This document shows, one piece after another, positions 35,070 through 42,870 of a stretch of DNA of 64,000 nucleotides (within the stretch, counting starts at the first letter, position 1; each line of letters starts with the position of its first letter). The translations under genes and the position numbers were made by a program. Under the pieces are notes generated by a model. The model was not told the DNA's origin, did no database searches, and saw only the letters and a program-made list of their open reading frames with translations. The stretch lies in NCBI RefSeq assembly GCF_041929845.1, contig NZ_JBHEEH010000001.1, forward strand, positions 62,001 through 126,000, given 5' to 3'. This stretch comes from Paenochrobactrum pullorum. Its GTDB lineage: Bacteria > Pseudomonadota > Alphaproteobacteria > Rhizobiales > Rhizobiaceae.

Positions 35070-35199
35070 TACGGAGTTTCCTTTGAACGGTTCTAGAAAT
35101 AATGTCTGTCATATGCACCGACAGCACGGTTTCGTCAAGAAACAGCAAGCGCAACAGGGTGTCGCAGCAAGATTCCGAAACAAAACCAGCCGAAAACAT
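35044..35199 (-). CDS. Candidate leucine-rich leader ORF of leuC
   Basis: A 51-codon frame from ATG 35199 that overlaps the leuC start by 26 bases in another frame. It contains the run LLRLLFL (five Leu in seven codons, using CTG, TTG, TTG, CTG and CTT), the kind of run found in attenuator peptides. A GAAG stretch lies about eight bases upstream of the ATG. No clear terminator hairpin follows, so attenuation is not demonstrated and chance is possible. Confidence 0.3.
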   Translation of the reverse strand: MFSAGFVSESCCDTLLRLLFLDETVLSVHMTDIISRTVQRKLRNERAAYTL

Positions 35200-35223
35200 G
35201 CAAAAAACTTCGTTTGCATCTTT

Positions 35224-35229
35224 ATTATA
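35224..35229 (-). promoter_or_regulatory. Candidate -10 box for leuC
   Basis: A perfect TATAAT on the minus strand 155 bases upstream of leuC. No convincing -35 hexamer is found at 16-18 bases, so the call rests on the -10 match and the need for a promoter after the rplS terminator. Confidence 0.35.
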
Positions 35230-35351
35230 GCAGAATTACGACAGTGAAGAATAGCGAAAAACGCATCAAACCCAGCAGTTTCAGGCAATCGAAGGCGGGT
35301 TAAAAGGCCGCACTTGTTATAATTTCAGCAACTCAGTCTTTCCAGACAACA

Positions 35352-35379
35352 AAAAAGGCGACCCTTGGGTCGCCTTTTT
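35352..35379 (-). terminator. Intrinsic terminator of rplS
   Basis: AAAAAGGCGACCC (35352-35364) and GGGTCGCCTTTTT (35367-35379) form a 13-pair stem with a very short loop, 20 bases after the rplS stop. Confidence 0.92.
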
Positions 35380-35398
35380 ATGCAAATTTTTGCAGATC

Positions 35399-35836
35399 TT
35401 ATTTAGCGGCAGCAGCTTTTGCAGCGGCTTCCTTAGCAGCAGCAAGCTTGTCAGCTTCGCGTTCTGCTTTGGTGCGGTTGTCTTTCTTCTCGGCAATACG
35501 AGCGGCTTTACCGGTCAGACCGCGCAGATAGTAGAGTTTCGCGCGACGTACTTTACCGCGACGAACAACTTCCACAGCTTCAACCAGCGGGGAATAAACT
35601 GGGAATACGCGTTCAACGCCTTCACCGTAAGAGATTTTACGAACTGTGAAGTTTTCGTTGAGGCCTGCACCAGCGCGTGCAATGCAAACGCCTTCGTAAG
35701 CCTGTACACGGGTACGTGTACCTTCAGTTACGCGAACCATAACACGTACAGTGTCACCTGGCTGAAAATCTGGCAGCTTGCGCTTTTCTTCGATTTTGGC
35801 AACCTGTTCAGCGTTGAGCTGGCTAATGATATCCAT
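35399..35836 (-). CDS. rplS: Ribosomal protein L19
   Basis: 145 aa. L19 sits at the 30S-50S interface. The core from MDIISQLNAEQ through FQPGDTVRVMVRVTEG, EGVCIARAGAGLNENFTVRKISYGEGVERVFP to RRGKVRRAKLYYLRGLTGKAARI is standard. The last 30 residues are an Ala/Lys-rich tail (AAAKEAAAKAAAAK), longer than in E. coli but common in Rhizobiales. It is preceded by a 217-base leader with a TCCGGA-TTCT-TCCGGA hairpin (35960-35975). Confidence 0.97.
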   Translation of the reverse strand: MDIISQLNAEQVAKIEEKRKLPDFQPGDTVRVMVRVTEGTRTRVQAYEGVCIARAGAGLNENFTVRKISYGEGVERVFPVYSPLVEAVEVVRRGKVRRAKLYYLRGLTGKAARIAEKKDNRTKAEREADKLAAAKEAAAKAAAAK

Positions 35837-36053
35837 CGTTCTGATCCTTAGTAGTTCTTCTCAAACAGCCAGAGCGCCCAACGCTTCATTTACAGCAACA
35901 TGGCCGCAAATTTATGCTTTTCAGCAGGGGCGGTTCACCATTTATTGATTTAGCGAACGTCCGGATTCTTCCGGAACTGGCGTCGCAATACACTATTAGC
36001 CCGGTTTAATCAACTCTGTCTGCACAAGCAGCACGTAAGTTTTCATGGCTTTA

Positions 36054-36410
36054 TTATTTTTGTCGTCCAATGCGTCCCATATGAGTATCTTGAAAAGATG
36101 AGGCATATTTAAGCCCGTAACCCAGCATCCGGTCGAAAGCGATATGGGCAAACCAGATCAGCATATAAGGCCACAACCATTCCTGATCGAAGATATGGAT
36201 GAATGTGGCCAAAGCGATCACACCCAAAAAACTATGGCCGATATTATAAATCACCGCGCCGGCGCGATTGCCGAAAACATAGCCGAGCATGGTCAAATCC
36301 GGCAGCAGAAAACAGAGGGCAAACAGCCACCAGCTTGCGCCGCTGAGCGCATAAAACCATAAAGCAATCAGTAAAACTGCCCCATATTCTACACGGCGCA
36401 AAACTTTCAT
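36054..36410 (-). CDS. DUF4260 family membrane protein
   Basis: 118 aa from ATG 36410, whose A is shared with the trmD stop (TAATG), so it is translationally coupled to trmD. Three or four membrane segments: YGAVLLIALWFYALSG, WWLFALCFLLPDLTMLGYVFG, IGHSFLGVIALATFI and LWPYMLIWFAHIAFDRMLGYGLKY. The DLTMLGY and HIAFDRMLGYGLKY strings are the DUF4260 signature. Function unknown. Its place between trmD and rplS is odd for a membrane protein but seems fixed by the coupling. Confidence 0.85.
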   Translation of the reverse strand: MKVLRRVEYGAVLLIALWFYALSGASWWLFALCFLLPDLTMLGYVFGNRAGAVIYNIGHSFLGVIALATFIHIFDQEWLWPYMLIWFAHIAFDRMLGYGLKYASSFQDTHMGRIGRQK

Positions 36411-37123
36411 TATTTCTTGATGCCTTTGAAAGCCGCCCATAAGTCAGGACGGCGTGCCTTGGTGATTTCTTCAGCCTGTGCGCGGCGCCATTTATCAATC
36501 GCTCCATGATTGCCGGAGGTTAACACCTCAGGAATGGAGCGCCCTTCCCACACTTGCGGACGGGTGTAATGCGGATGCTCCAACAACCCCGTTTCAAAGC
36601 TTTCGGTTTCGCCTGATTCCTGATTTCCCATCACACCCGGAAGTAAACGTACGATAGCATCGAGAAGCACAATCGCTGCCGTTTCACCACCCGATAAAAT
36701 ATAATCGCCGATAGATATTTCTTCCAGCTCGCGGCTTTCAATCACCCGCTCGTCCAAGCCTTCAAAGCGGCCACATATGATGATCGCGCCCTCACCTGCC
36801 GCCAGTTCACGCACACGTTTTTGCGTCAAAGGCTTGCCGCGCGGGCTCATCAGCAATTTCGGACGGTGATCGGCAACCGAATCGATGGCTCGCGCCACCA
36901 CATCCGCTTTCATCACCATACCGGCGCCACCACCCGATGGCGTATCATCCACCATGCGATGCTTGTCTTCGGCAAAATCACGAATCTGCACCGTTTCCAA
37001 CGACCATTTGGCATCATTCAAGGCTTTACCGGCCAAGGACACGCCCAAAGGGCCTGGAAACATTTCCGGATAGAGCGTCAGCACCGATGCACGAAATTTT
37101 TTAAGTGTCATATCAGCGCTCAT
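36410..37123 (-). CDS. trmD: tRNA (guanine-N1)-methyltransferase
   Basis: 237 aa. It methylates G37 to m1G in tRNAs reading CNN codons, preventing +1 slippage. The SPOUT trefoil-knot strings ICGRFEGLDERVIE and SIGDYILSGGETAA are present, with GGGAGMVMKADVV. ATG 37123 overlaps the rimM stop as ATGA. The C-terminal RPQVWEGRSIPEVLTSGNHGAIDKWRR is typical. Confidence 0.97.
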   Translation of the reverse strand: MSADMTLKKFRASVLTLYPEMFPGPLGVSLAGKALNDAKWSLETVQIRDFAEDKHRMVDDTPSGGGAGMVMKADVVARAIDSVADHRPKLLMSPRGKPLTQKRVRELAAGEGAIIICGRFEGLDERVIESRELEEISIGDYILSGGETAAIVLLDAIVRLLPGVMGNQESGETESFETGLLEHPHYTRPQVWEGRSIPEVLTSGNHGAIDKWRRAQAEEITKARRPDLWAAFKGIKK

Positions 37124-37692
37124 ACGTCACGATCACGTTCATCGTCATAGCCATCTTCAGGATAGTCATCATCCTGATTAGCAATGAGGCCAGCAGCATA
37201 AGGGTCAACGATGATCTTGCCATTGGTCAGATCAATCTCGGTCACCGCTGCTTCTGTAAACGGAATAAGCATTGGTTTTCGCCCTGTCAGGCGCAGTTCA
37301 ATCAGATCACCACCGCCAAAATCAAACAAAGCATGGACGCGACCATGATTATTGCCTTGCCTGTCATAGGCTTGTAAGCCAATCAGATCGGCATAATAAA
37401 ATTCGTCATCATCCAGATCTTCCGCCAATTGCGAACGATCAATAAACAATTCCGTGCCGTTCAGGGCTTCTGCCGCGTTACGGTCATTGATACCGCGAAA
37501 GCGAACGATGACCACATTTTTGGCATTGCGCACATCCAACACTTCATAGGATTTGCCCTGCTTGTCATACAGCAGACCATAGTCACCGATCGCCAACGGA
37601 TCTTCCGTATAGGGTTTGACACGCACTTCACCACGTATGCCGTGTGCAGCACCGATAACGGCGAGTTGGACAGGATTTTCCGGACGCGACAT
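37120..37692 (-). CDS. rimM: Ribosome maturation factor RimM
   Basis: 190 aa from ATG 37692 (AGGA seven bases upstream); an in-frame ATG at 37707 is less likely. RimM assists 30S head assembly around S19. The N-terminal RimM barrel starts VQLAVIGAAHGIRGEVRVKPYTEDP, and the PRC-barrel has FYYADLIGLQAYD and GGGDLIELRL. The C-terminal tail is very acidic. Normally rpsP precedes rimM; here the upstream neighbour is a divergent xerC. Confidence 0.95.
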   Translation of the reverse strand: MSRPENPVQLAVIGAAHGIRGEVRVKPYTEDPLAIGDYGLLYDKQGKSYEVLDVRNAKNVVIVRFRGINDRNAAEALNGTELFIDRSQLAEDLDDDEFYYADLIGLQAYDRQGNNHGRVHALFDFGGGDLIELRLTGRKPMLIPFTEAAVTEIDLTNGKIIVDPYAAGLIANQDDDYPEDGYDDERDRDV

Positions 37693-37865
37693 GATGGTTC
37701 CTAACATTCATCAAAGAGTTTGCTTCCGATTAACCAATATTCAGGCAAAGTCCAAGATAATTGCAAGATAATTGATTGAGAAAAATAATATGTAAGCTCT
37801 GAGTAATAACTCAATGGCACAATAGTTGCATCGCTTAATTTATCAAACGGCGCATTTTCAAAACC

Positions 37866-38822
37866 ATGACCACAGGTTCCAAATCACAAGAATTTCTGAT
37901 CCCCGCCCGTGCGGATTTGCAAGCTGCGCGTGAGGAGTGGTTGAGAACGCTCAGCGAAACACGCCGCCTTTCCGACAATACTTTGCAAGCCTATGAGCGC
38001 GACACACGCCAGTTCCTGCAATTCTTGACCGGCCATTTGGGTGAGCCGCCAAGCCTGAAAGATGTCAGCGCATTGCGCGTTGCCGATTTGCGCTCATTTT
38101 TAGCCAATCGCCGCAATGATGGTGCGGGGGCACGTACACTTGGGCGCGGCCTTGCCGGTGTGCGTTCGCTGTTGCGCCATCTGGAGCGTCGCGGCCTTGC
38201 CAATGCGGCCGGTGCCAGCGCCATCCGTGCGCCCAAACAACCCAAATCTTTGCCGAAACCTTTGACCACCCAAGATGCGCTTAAAGTCGTCAACACGATG
38301 GAACAGCTCGCGGAAGAGCCGTGGATTGCTGCGCGCAATGCAGCAGTACTGACGCTGCTTTACGGCTGTGGTTTGCGTATTTCTGAAGCACTCAATCTTA
38401 ATGGTGATGCATTACTTGACGATAAAGAGCGTTCAATCGTGCTCACCGGTAAAGGTGGCAAAAGCCGGATGGTGCCGCTATTGCCCGTTATCCACCGTGC
38501 CGTTGCCGAATACCGCAAACTTTGCCCATATGATTTAAGTGCCGATCAACCGCTTTTTCGCGGTGCCAAAGGCGGGCGTTTACAGCAAGGTATCATCCAG
38601 CGAGAAATGCAAAAAATGCGTGGTGCCTTGGGGCTTCCAGACAGCGCCACGCCGCACGCTTTGCGCCACTCTTTTGCTACCCATTTATTAGGCCGTGGCG
38701 GTGATTTGCGTACTATTCAGGAACTGCTCGGCCATGCCAGCCTTTCCACCACACAGGTCTATACCGGTGTGGACACCGACCGCTTGCTGGAAATTTACGA
38801 TAAAGCGCATCCGCGTATGTAA
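37866..38822 (+). CDS. xerC: Tyrosine recombinase XerC
   Basis: 318 aa. It resolves chromosome dimers at dif with XerD under FtsK control. The N-terminal SAM-like domain (about 18-110) has SDNTLQAYERDTRQFLQFL. The catalytic set is present: Arg in YGCGLRISEAL, Lys in LTGKGGKSR, HxxR in HALRHSF, His in LLGHASLSTT and the nucleophile Tyr in TQVYTGVD. VADLRSFLANRR and LAGVRSLLRHLERRG favour XerC over XerD. No att-like repeat or phage gene is near, so it is the housekeeping enzyme. Confidence 0.9.
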   Translation: MTTGSKSQEFLIPARADLQAAREEWLRTLSETRRLSDNTLQAYERDTRQFLQFLTGHLGEPPSLKDVSALRVADLRSFLANRRNDGAGARTLGRGLAGVRSLLRHLERRGLANAAGASAIRAPKQPKSLPKPLTTQDALKVVNTMEQLAEEPWIAARNAAVLTLLYGCGLRISEALNLNGDALLDDKERSIVLTGKGGKSRMVPLLPVIHRAVAEYRKLCPYDLSADQPLFRGAKGGRLQQGIIQREMQKMRGALGLPDSATPHALRHSFATHLLGRGGDLRTIQELLGHASLSTTQVYTGVDTDRLLEIYDKAHPRM

Positions 38823-38852
38823 TTTTGTGAGTTTCAAGCCTATATTCGCCCC

Positions 38853-39908
38853 ATGAAAAACATATGGCATATCTTCAAAACCTTCGCGCGTTTTTTAACG
38901 CTTAGTCTTTTATTTGCCGCCGGCACATTTGCTTTCACGCAAAAAACCTATGCACAAGAAACGCAGACCAAAAGTTGTAAGCCTACCAAAAATCTGCTGC
39001 CGGATTTTATCAAATCCCATCCCGACACCTATCAAAAGCTGGAAGCACAGGCAGCAGATACACCCAATCATTCCGGCCTGCTGTGGAAAATCACCAAGCC
39101 GAATGTCAAACCCTCTTATCTTTTCGGCACGATGCATTTAAGCGATCCTCGCATTTCCAATGCGCCTGCCCCCGTTTTGGCATTGCTGGACAAAGCCGAA
39201 ACCATGATCATCGAAACAACCGATGTTATGGATCCTGCATTTCTGCTTAAAATTCTAAACACCCAGCCTGATCTCATTCAGATGCAGGGCGAAAATAGGT
39301 TGTCCAAGCTGTTTTCCGATGAGGAACAAGCAGAAATGCGAGAGCGGCTTGTTAAGCGCAATCTCAGCTTCGCCGTCTTCGACAGGCTGCAGCCGTGGAT
39401 AGTCACCAATCTACTCAGCATACCGCAATGCGAAAGCGTATATCAGGCACAAGGCGAAGTGGCGCTTGATTTGAAATTAGCCAAACGCGCTCAAGATCAG
39501 GATAAATATCTGGTTGGCTTGGAAACAGCGGCAGAGCAACTGGAAGCGATGAAAGCCTTACCCATGGAGTTTCACCACAAGGGCTTGCTCGCGAGTGTTC
39601 GTGCCCTTGATGAGATTGATGACTTCATGGAAACGCTCACGCATCTTTATCTAAGCGGGCGTATCGGCCTGATGGCACCGCTGTTGCAAGCTCTCGATGA
39701 AGACGGGCTTGACGATGAAGATTATCAAAAGTTTGAAGCGATCATGGTCACCAAGCGCAACCACAATATGGTAGAACGCGGTCTCACATTTTTCAATCAC
39801 GGCGATGTCTTTATGGCCGTTGGCGCGCTGCATTTACCGGGTGACGACGGCCTTGTAGAATTGTTGCGGGCACAAGGATTTACAGTCGAGAATGTGCCGC
39901 TGAACTAA
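38853..39908 (+). CDS. TraB/GumN family secreted protein
   Basis: 351 aa. A signal peptide of about 35 residues ends at TYAQ. The TraB/PrgY/GumN fold starts at GLLWKITKPNVKPSYLFGTMHLSDPRI, with the GT-x-H motif, and closes with FMAVGALHLPGDDGLVELLRAQGF, carrying the second G-x-x-H. These residues suggest a metal-dependent hydrolase related to Tiki proteases, but no bacterial substrate is established. xerC lies 30 bases upstream, so co-transcription is likely. A terminator follows. Confidence 0.85.
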   Translation: MKNIWHIFKTFARFLTLSLLFAAGTFAFTQKTYAQETQTKSCKPTKNLLPDFIKSHPDTYQKLEAQAADTPNHSGLLWKITKPNVKPSYLFGTMHLSDPRISNAPAPVLALLDKAETMIIETTDVMDPAFLLKILNTQPDLIQMQGENRLSKLFSDEEQAEMRERLVKRNLSFAVFDRLQPWIVTNLLSIPQCESVYQAQGEVALDLKLAKRAQDQDKYLVGLETAAEQLEAMKALPMEFHHKGLLASVRALDEIDDFMETLTHLYLSGRIGLMAPLLQALDEDGLDDEDYQKFEAIMVTKRNHNMVERGLTFFNHGDVFMAVGALHLPGDDGLVELLRAQGFTVENVPLN

Positions 39909-39934
39909 CACCCCCGCCACATATCAAGGCAATA

Positions 39935-39965
39935 AAAAAGCCCGGATGTAACATCCGGGCTTTTC
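39935..39965. terminator. Intrinsic terminator, bidirectional
   Basis: GCCCGGAT (39940-39947) pairs with ATCCGGGC (39953-39960), with A- and T-runs at either side. It ends the TraB-family gene and the minus-strand TCA cluster at lpdA. Confidence 0.9.
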
Positions 39966-39983
39966 TTATTTGCACGATGCAAA

Positions 39984-41390
39984 TTACATATGGATCGGCT
40001 TGCCGAAGGTCGCCATTGCAGATTCACGCACTGCTTCCGACATGGTTGGATGTGCATGGCAGGTACGTGCGAGATCTTCCGACGAGCCGCCAAATTCCAT
40101 CAACACAGCCAGTTCATGGATCATTTCACCGGCATTGTAACCAAGGATATGCGCGCCCAGAACTTTGTCAGTAGCTTTATCAGCAAGGATTTTTACAAAA
40201 CCATCGGTATGCTGCATTGCACGTGCACGGCCATTAGCGGTGAACGGGAATTTGCCGACTTTATATTCGATGCCGGCAGCTTTCAATTCTTCTTCGGTTT
40301 TACCAACAGAAGCGACTTCTGGCTGGGTGTAAACAACGCCCGGAATGACGTCGTAATTAACGTGTCCAGCCTGACCGGCGATCAATTCAGCAACGGCCAC
40401 ACCTTCGTCTTCAGCCTTATGCGCCAGCATCGGGCCTTTCACCACGTCACCGATGGCATATATACCGGCAACATTGGTCTGCCAATGATCGTTGATCGCA
40501 ACGCGGCCACGTTCATCAAGCGCCACGCCTGCCTCTTGAAGACCCAAACCATCGGTGTAAGGACGACGACCGGTTGCAACCAGCACCACATCAGCTTCGA
40601 GCACTTGCTCCTCGCCGCCTTTAACCGGCGAATAGGTCACTTTCGCGCCCTTACCGGCTTTTTCAACACCGGTTACTTTCGCACCCAGCTTGAAAACAAG
40701 ACCCTGCTTTTCCATCATGCGCTGGAAATGTTTGGACACATCACCGTCCATCGCACCCAAGACCTTGTCGAGATATTCAACAACGGTGACCTTGGTGCCA
40801 AGACGTGACCAGACAGAACCCAGTTCCAGACCGATCACACCGCCGCCCACGACGATCATGCTTTCCGGTACTTTTTCGAAAGCAAGAGCACCGGTTGAGG
40901 AAACAATGATCTTTTCATCAAAAGCAACATCAACACCCGGAATACCGGCAACATCGGAGCCGGTTGCGATGATGATGTTTTTGGTGGTCAGTTCTTCAAC
41001 TTTACCATCTTCGGATGTAACTGAAACTTTGCCCTGAGCAACTACTTTACCGGTACCGGTGAAGGCAGTGATTTTGTTTTTCTTAAACAGAAACTCAACG
41101 CCGGTAACGTTTGCTTTGACAGTATTGTCTTTATGCGCCAGCATTTTTTCCAAATTCAGCTTTGGCTTGCTGACTTCAACGCCGAGCGTATCAAAAGAAT
41201 GACCGGCTTCTTCATAAACTTCAGAGGCATGCAGAAGTGCCTTTGAAGGAATGCAGCCAACATTGAGGCAGGTGCCGCCATATGTCTTACGCTTTTCAAT
41301 AACCGCTACTTTAAGGCCTAACTGCGCGGCTTTAATAGCTGCAACATAACCGCCCGGTCCGGTTCCGATGACGACGACATCGTAAGACAT
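39984..41390 (-). CDS. lpdA: Dihydrolipoamide dehydrogenase
   Basis: 468 aa. The E3 component, reoxidising lipoyl groups of the oxoglutarate (and possibly other) dehydrogenases. The redox disulfide is in GGTCLNVGCIPSKALL, the FAD motif is VIGTGPGGYVAAIKAAQLG, the NAD motif is VVGGGVIGLELGSVWSRLG and the catalytic His-Glu is in CHAHPTMSEAVRE. It is separated from sucB by a lysE-type gene and a small exported protein gene, an insertion that I also recall in Brucella relatives. Confidence 0.96.
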   Translation of the reverse strand: MSYDVVVIGTGPGGYVAAIKAAQLGLKVAVIEKRKTYGGTCLNVGCIPSKALLHASEVYEEAGHSFDTLGVEVSKPKLNLEKMLAHKDNTVKANVTGVEFLFKKNKITAFTGTGKVVAQGKVSVTSEDGKVEELTTKNIIIATGSDVAGIPGVDVAFDEKIIVSSTGALAFEKVPESMIVVGGGVIGLELGSVWSRLGTKVTVVEYLDKVLGAMDGDVSKHFQRMMEKQGLVFKLGAKVTGVEKAGKGAKVTYSPVKGGEEQVLEADVVLVATGRRPYTDGLGLQEAGVALDERGRVAINDHWQTNVAGIYAIGDVVKGPMLAHKAEDEGVAVAELIAGQAGHVNYDVIPGVVYTQPEVASVGKTEEELKAAGIEYKVGKFPFTANGRARAMQHTDGFVKILADKATDKVLGAHILGYNAGEMIHELAVLMEFGGSSEDLARTCHAHPTMSEAVRESAMATFGKPIHM

Positions 41391-41508
41391 TCAATAATCC
41401 TCTTTATTTTCAACGCGAGCAAAACTGCTCTTTGATTGTTGGTAACTCACGTTTTCGATAACAATGAGCTATTGCTATTCACACCTGCCTTGTCAGGCAG
41501 TTTTAAAC

Positions 41509-42054
41509 TTATTCTTCTTCCTGTGTGCAGGTTTTGAAGCGGAACGCTTCCCATGTCAGCGGTTGCTTTGGTTTGGCCGCGCCAAAATCATAAACATCCA
41601 GTGCACCAAGCAAATCCGGAAACAGCACTGTCTGGGCAGCTGGTTCTTCAGCCTTTGGCAACGGCTCGGCTTCGGCTGTTTCTTTCAAGGCATAAACAAC
41701 GCCCTGCCAAATGCTGCAATCGTCCAGATCTTCAGATGATGCACCCGCACCGCCGCAATTATACATAATCATTGCCAGCGGACGCTTGACCGTTTCTTCC
41801 GGCCAAACCACTAAACCGGTCAGTTTGAAATCCGGATTTTCATTGGAGACAATTATAAATTCATTGGTCGGAGCCGGACTAAAATTTAGATCATTCGGCT
41901 CTTCTGGACGAAAAGTCAGGGTGTAATTATCATCGCGATCTGTATAGACCGCGCGATTTTGCATACAGGCAGCAAAGGCGCTTGTAGGAGCCGCCACAAT
42001 GCCTGCCAATAACATCACAGAAGCAGTTTTAAAAATCCTGCGATAACAGCTCAT
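41509..42054 (-). CDS. Exported protein of unknown function
   Basis: 181 aa from ATG 42054, preceded by GAGGAG. The signal peptide (FKTASVMLLAGIVAAPTSAFA) is cleaved near A23-A24. The mature protein is acidic, with paired Cys (ACMQ at the start; YNCGGAGAS, DDCSIW and FKTC later) that suggest disulfides. I do not recognise the family. Nothing ties it functionally to the TCA genes on either side, which lie on the same strand. Confidence 0.75.
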   Translation of the reverse strand: MSCYRRIFKTASVMLLAGIVAAPTSAFAACMQNRAVYTDRDDNYTLTFRPEEPNDLNFSPAPTNEFIIVSNENPDFKLTGLVVWPEETVKRPLAMIMYNCGGAGASSEDLDDCSIWQGVVYALKETAEAEPLPKAEEPAAQTVLFPDLLGALDVYDFGAAKPKQPLTWEAFRFKTCTQEEE

Positions 42055-42129
42055 ATGTTTTCTCCTCGGGTTACCCGTCATTCATGCAAATCCCCGCTAT
42101 TCATACAAATCATCGAAAATTACATGCTT

Positions 42130-42789
42130 TTACATATGGGCCTTTTCTGTGGCCAGTTTCAGTCCGAGCGCGATAAAAACCACACCGCTTGCCCGATCAA
42201 TCATTTTACCCATCCGCGCAAATGCAGCCTGCATATGCGGCGTTGTCATGAACAATGACACACAAACAAACCAGCTAATCAGGCAGATGGCCATCAGCAC
42301 CCCATAGCCAAGCTTGATCTCTGTCGGCGTGCCAACGCTGACCACAGTTGAAAAGATCGAAAGGAAGAAAAACACAGCCTTCGGATTAAGCGCATTAGCT
42401 GCAAAACCAAGGCTGAAAGCCTTCATAAAACCCTGCTGTTTTACTGAGATTTTTGATGCATTTTGCGCATTCCCCTCAGGGCTGATTTGTACAAAACCAC
42501 CTGATGAACGCAAAGCCTTGATGCCGATATAGACCAGATAAGCTACACCGCACCATTTCACCAGATTAAACAGATAGATTGATTTGGAGATAATAAGACC
42601 GAGCCCCAGCACGGTATAGCTCACATGCATCATCAACGCAGCACCAATGCCAAAACTGGTGATAATCGCTTGTTTGCGGCCATGCACCATGGCTTGTCGC
42701 ATCACCATAGCCAAATCAGCGCCGGGCGAGATCACTGCAAAAGCAAAAATCGCCATCAATGATGCCAGTTCGATCAGGTATGCGTACAT
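42130..42789 (-). CDS. LysE/RhtB-family amino acid exporter
   Basis: 219 aa from ATG 42789 (the open frame reaches 42828). Five or six membrane segments and the family entry FAFAVISPGADLAMVMRQAMVHGRKQAI, with its conserved SPGPD-like SPGAD, point to LysE/RhtB export of amino acids or analogues. The substrate cannot be told. It lies 81 bases downstream of sucB, with a hairpin at 42835-42861 between them. Confidence 0.88.
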   Translation of the reverse strand: MYAYLIELASLMAIFAFAVISPGADLAMVMRQAMVHGRKQAIITSFGIGAALMMHVSYTVLGLGLIISKSIYLFNLVKWCGVAYLVYIGIKALRSSGGFVQISPEGNAQNASKISVKQQGFMKAFSLGFAANALNPKAVFFFLSIFSTVVSVGTPTEIKLGYGVLMAICLISWFVCVSLFMTTPHMQAAFARMGKMIDRASGVVFIALGLKLATEKAHM

Positions 42790-42834
42790 GGTTCTGACCC
42801 GATAAAGTGCGACGAAACAAACATTCAAGAGAAT

Positions 42835-42861
42835 GAGCGGCGGCTATGATAGCCACCGCTC
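42835..42861 (-). terminator. Hairpin after sucB, possible terminator
   Basis: GAGCGG plus GGCTA pair with TAGCC plus CCGCTC around TGA, with one opposed mismatch. The stem is strong but no T-run follows on the minus strand, so it may instead be an mRNA-end or processing structure. Confidence 0.45.
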
Positions 42862-42870
42862 TTATAAAGA

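Larger units (their letters stand above)
35070..35398. other. Intergenic region between leuC and rplS
   Basis: 329 bases holding, in minus-strand order, the rplS terminator (35352-35379), a TATAAT-like box (35224-35229) and the leucine-rich leader frame. No well-spaced -35 box is seen for the TATAAT. Confidence 0.5.

Noticed and set aside
37866..38822. Tyrosine recombinase as an integrase of a mobile element
   Set aside because: Motifs fit housekeeping XerC, and no attachment repeats, phage genes or composition break are seen around it.
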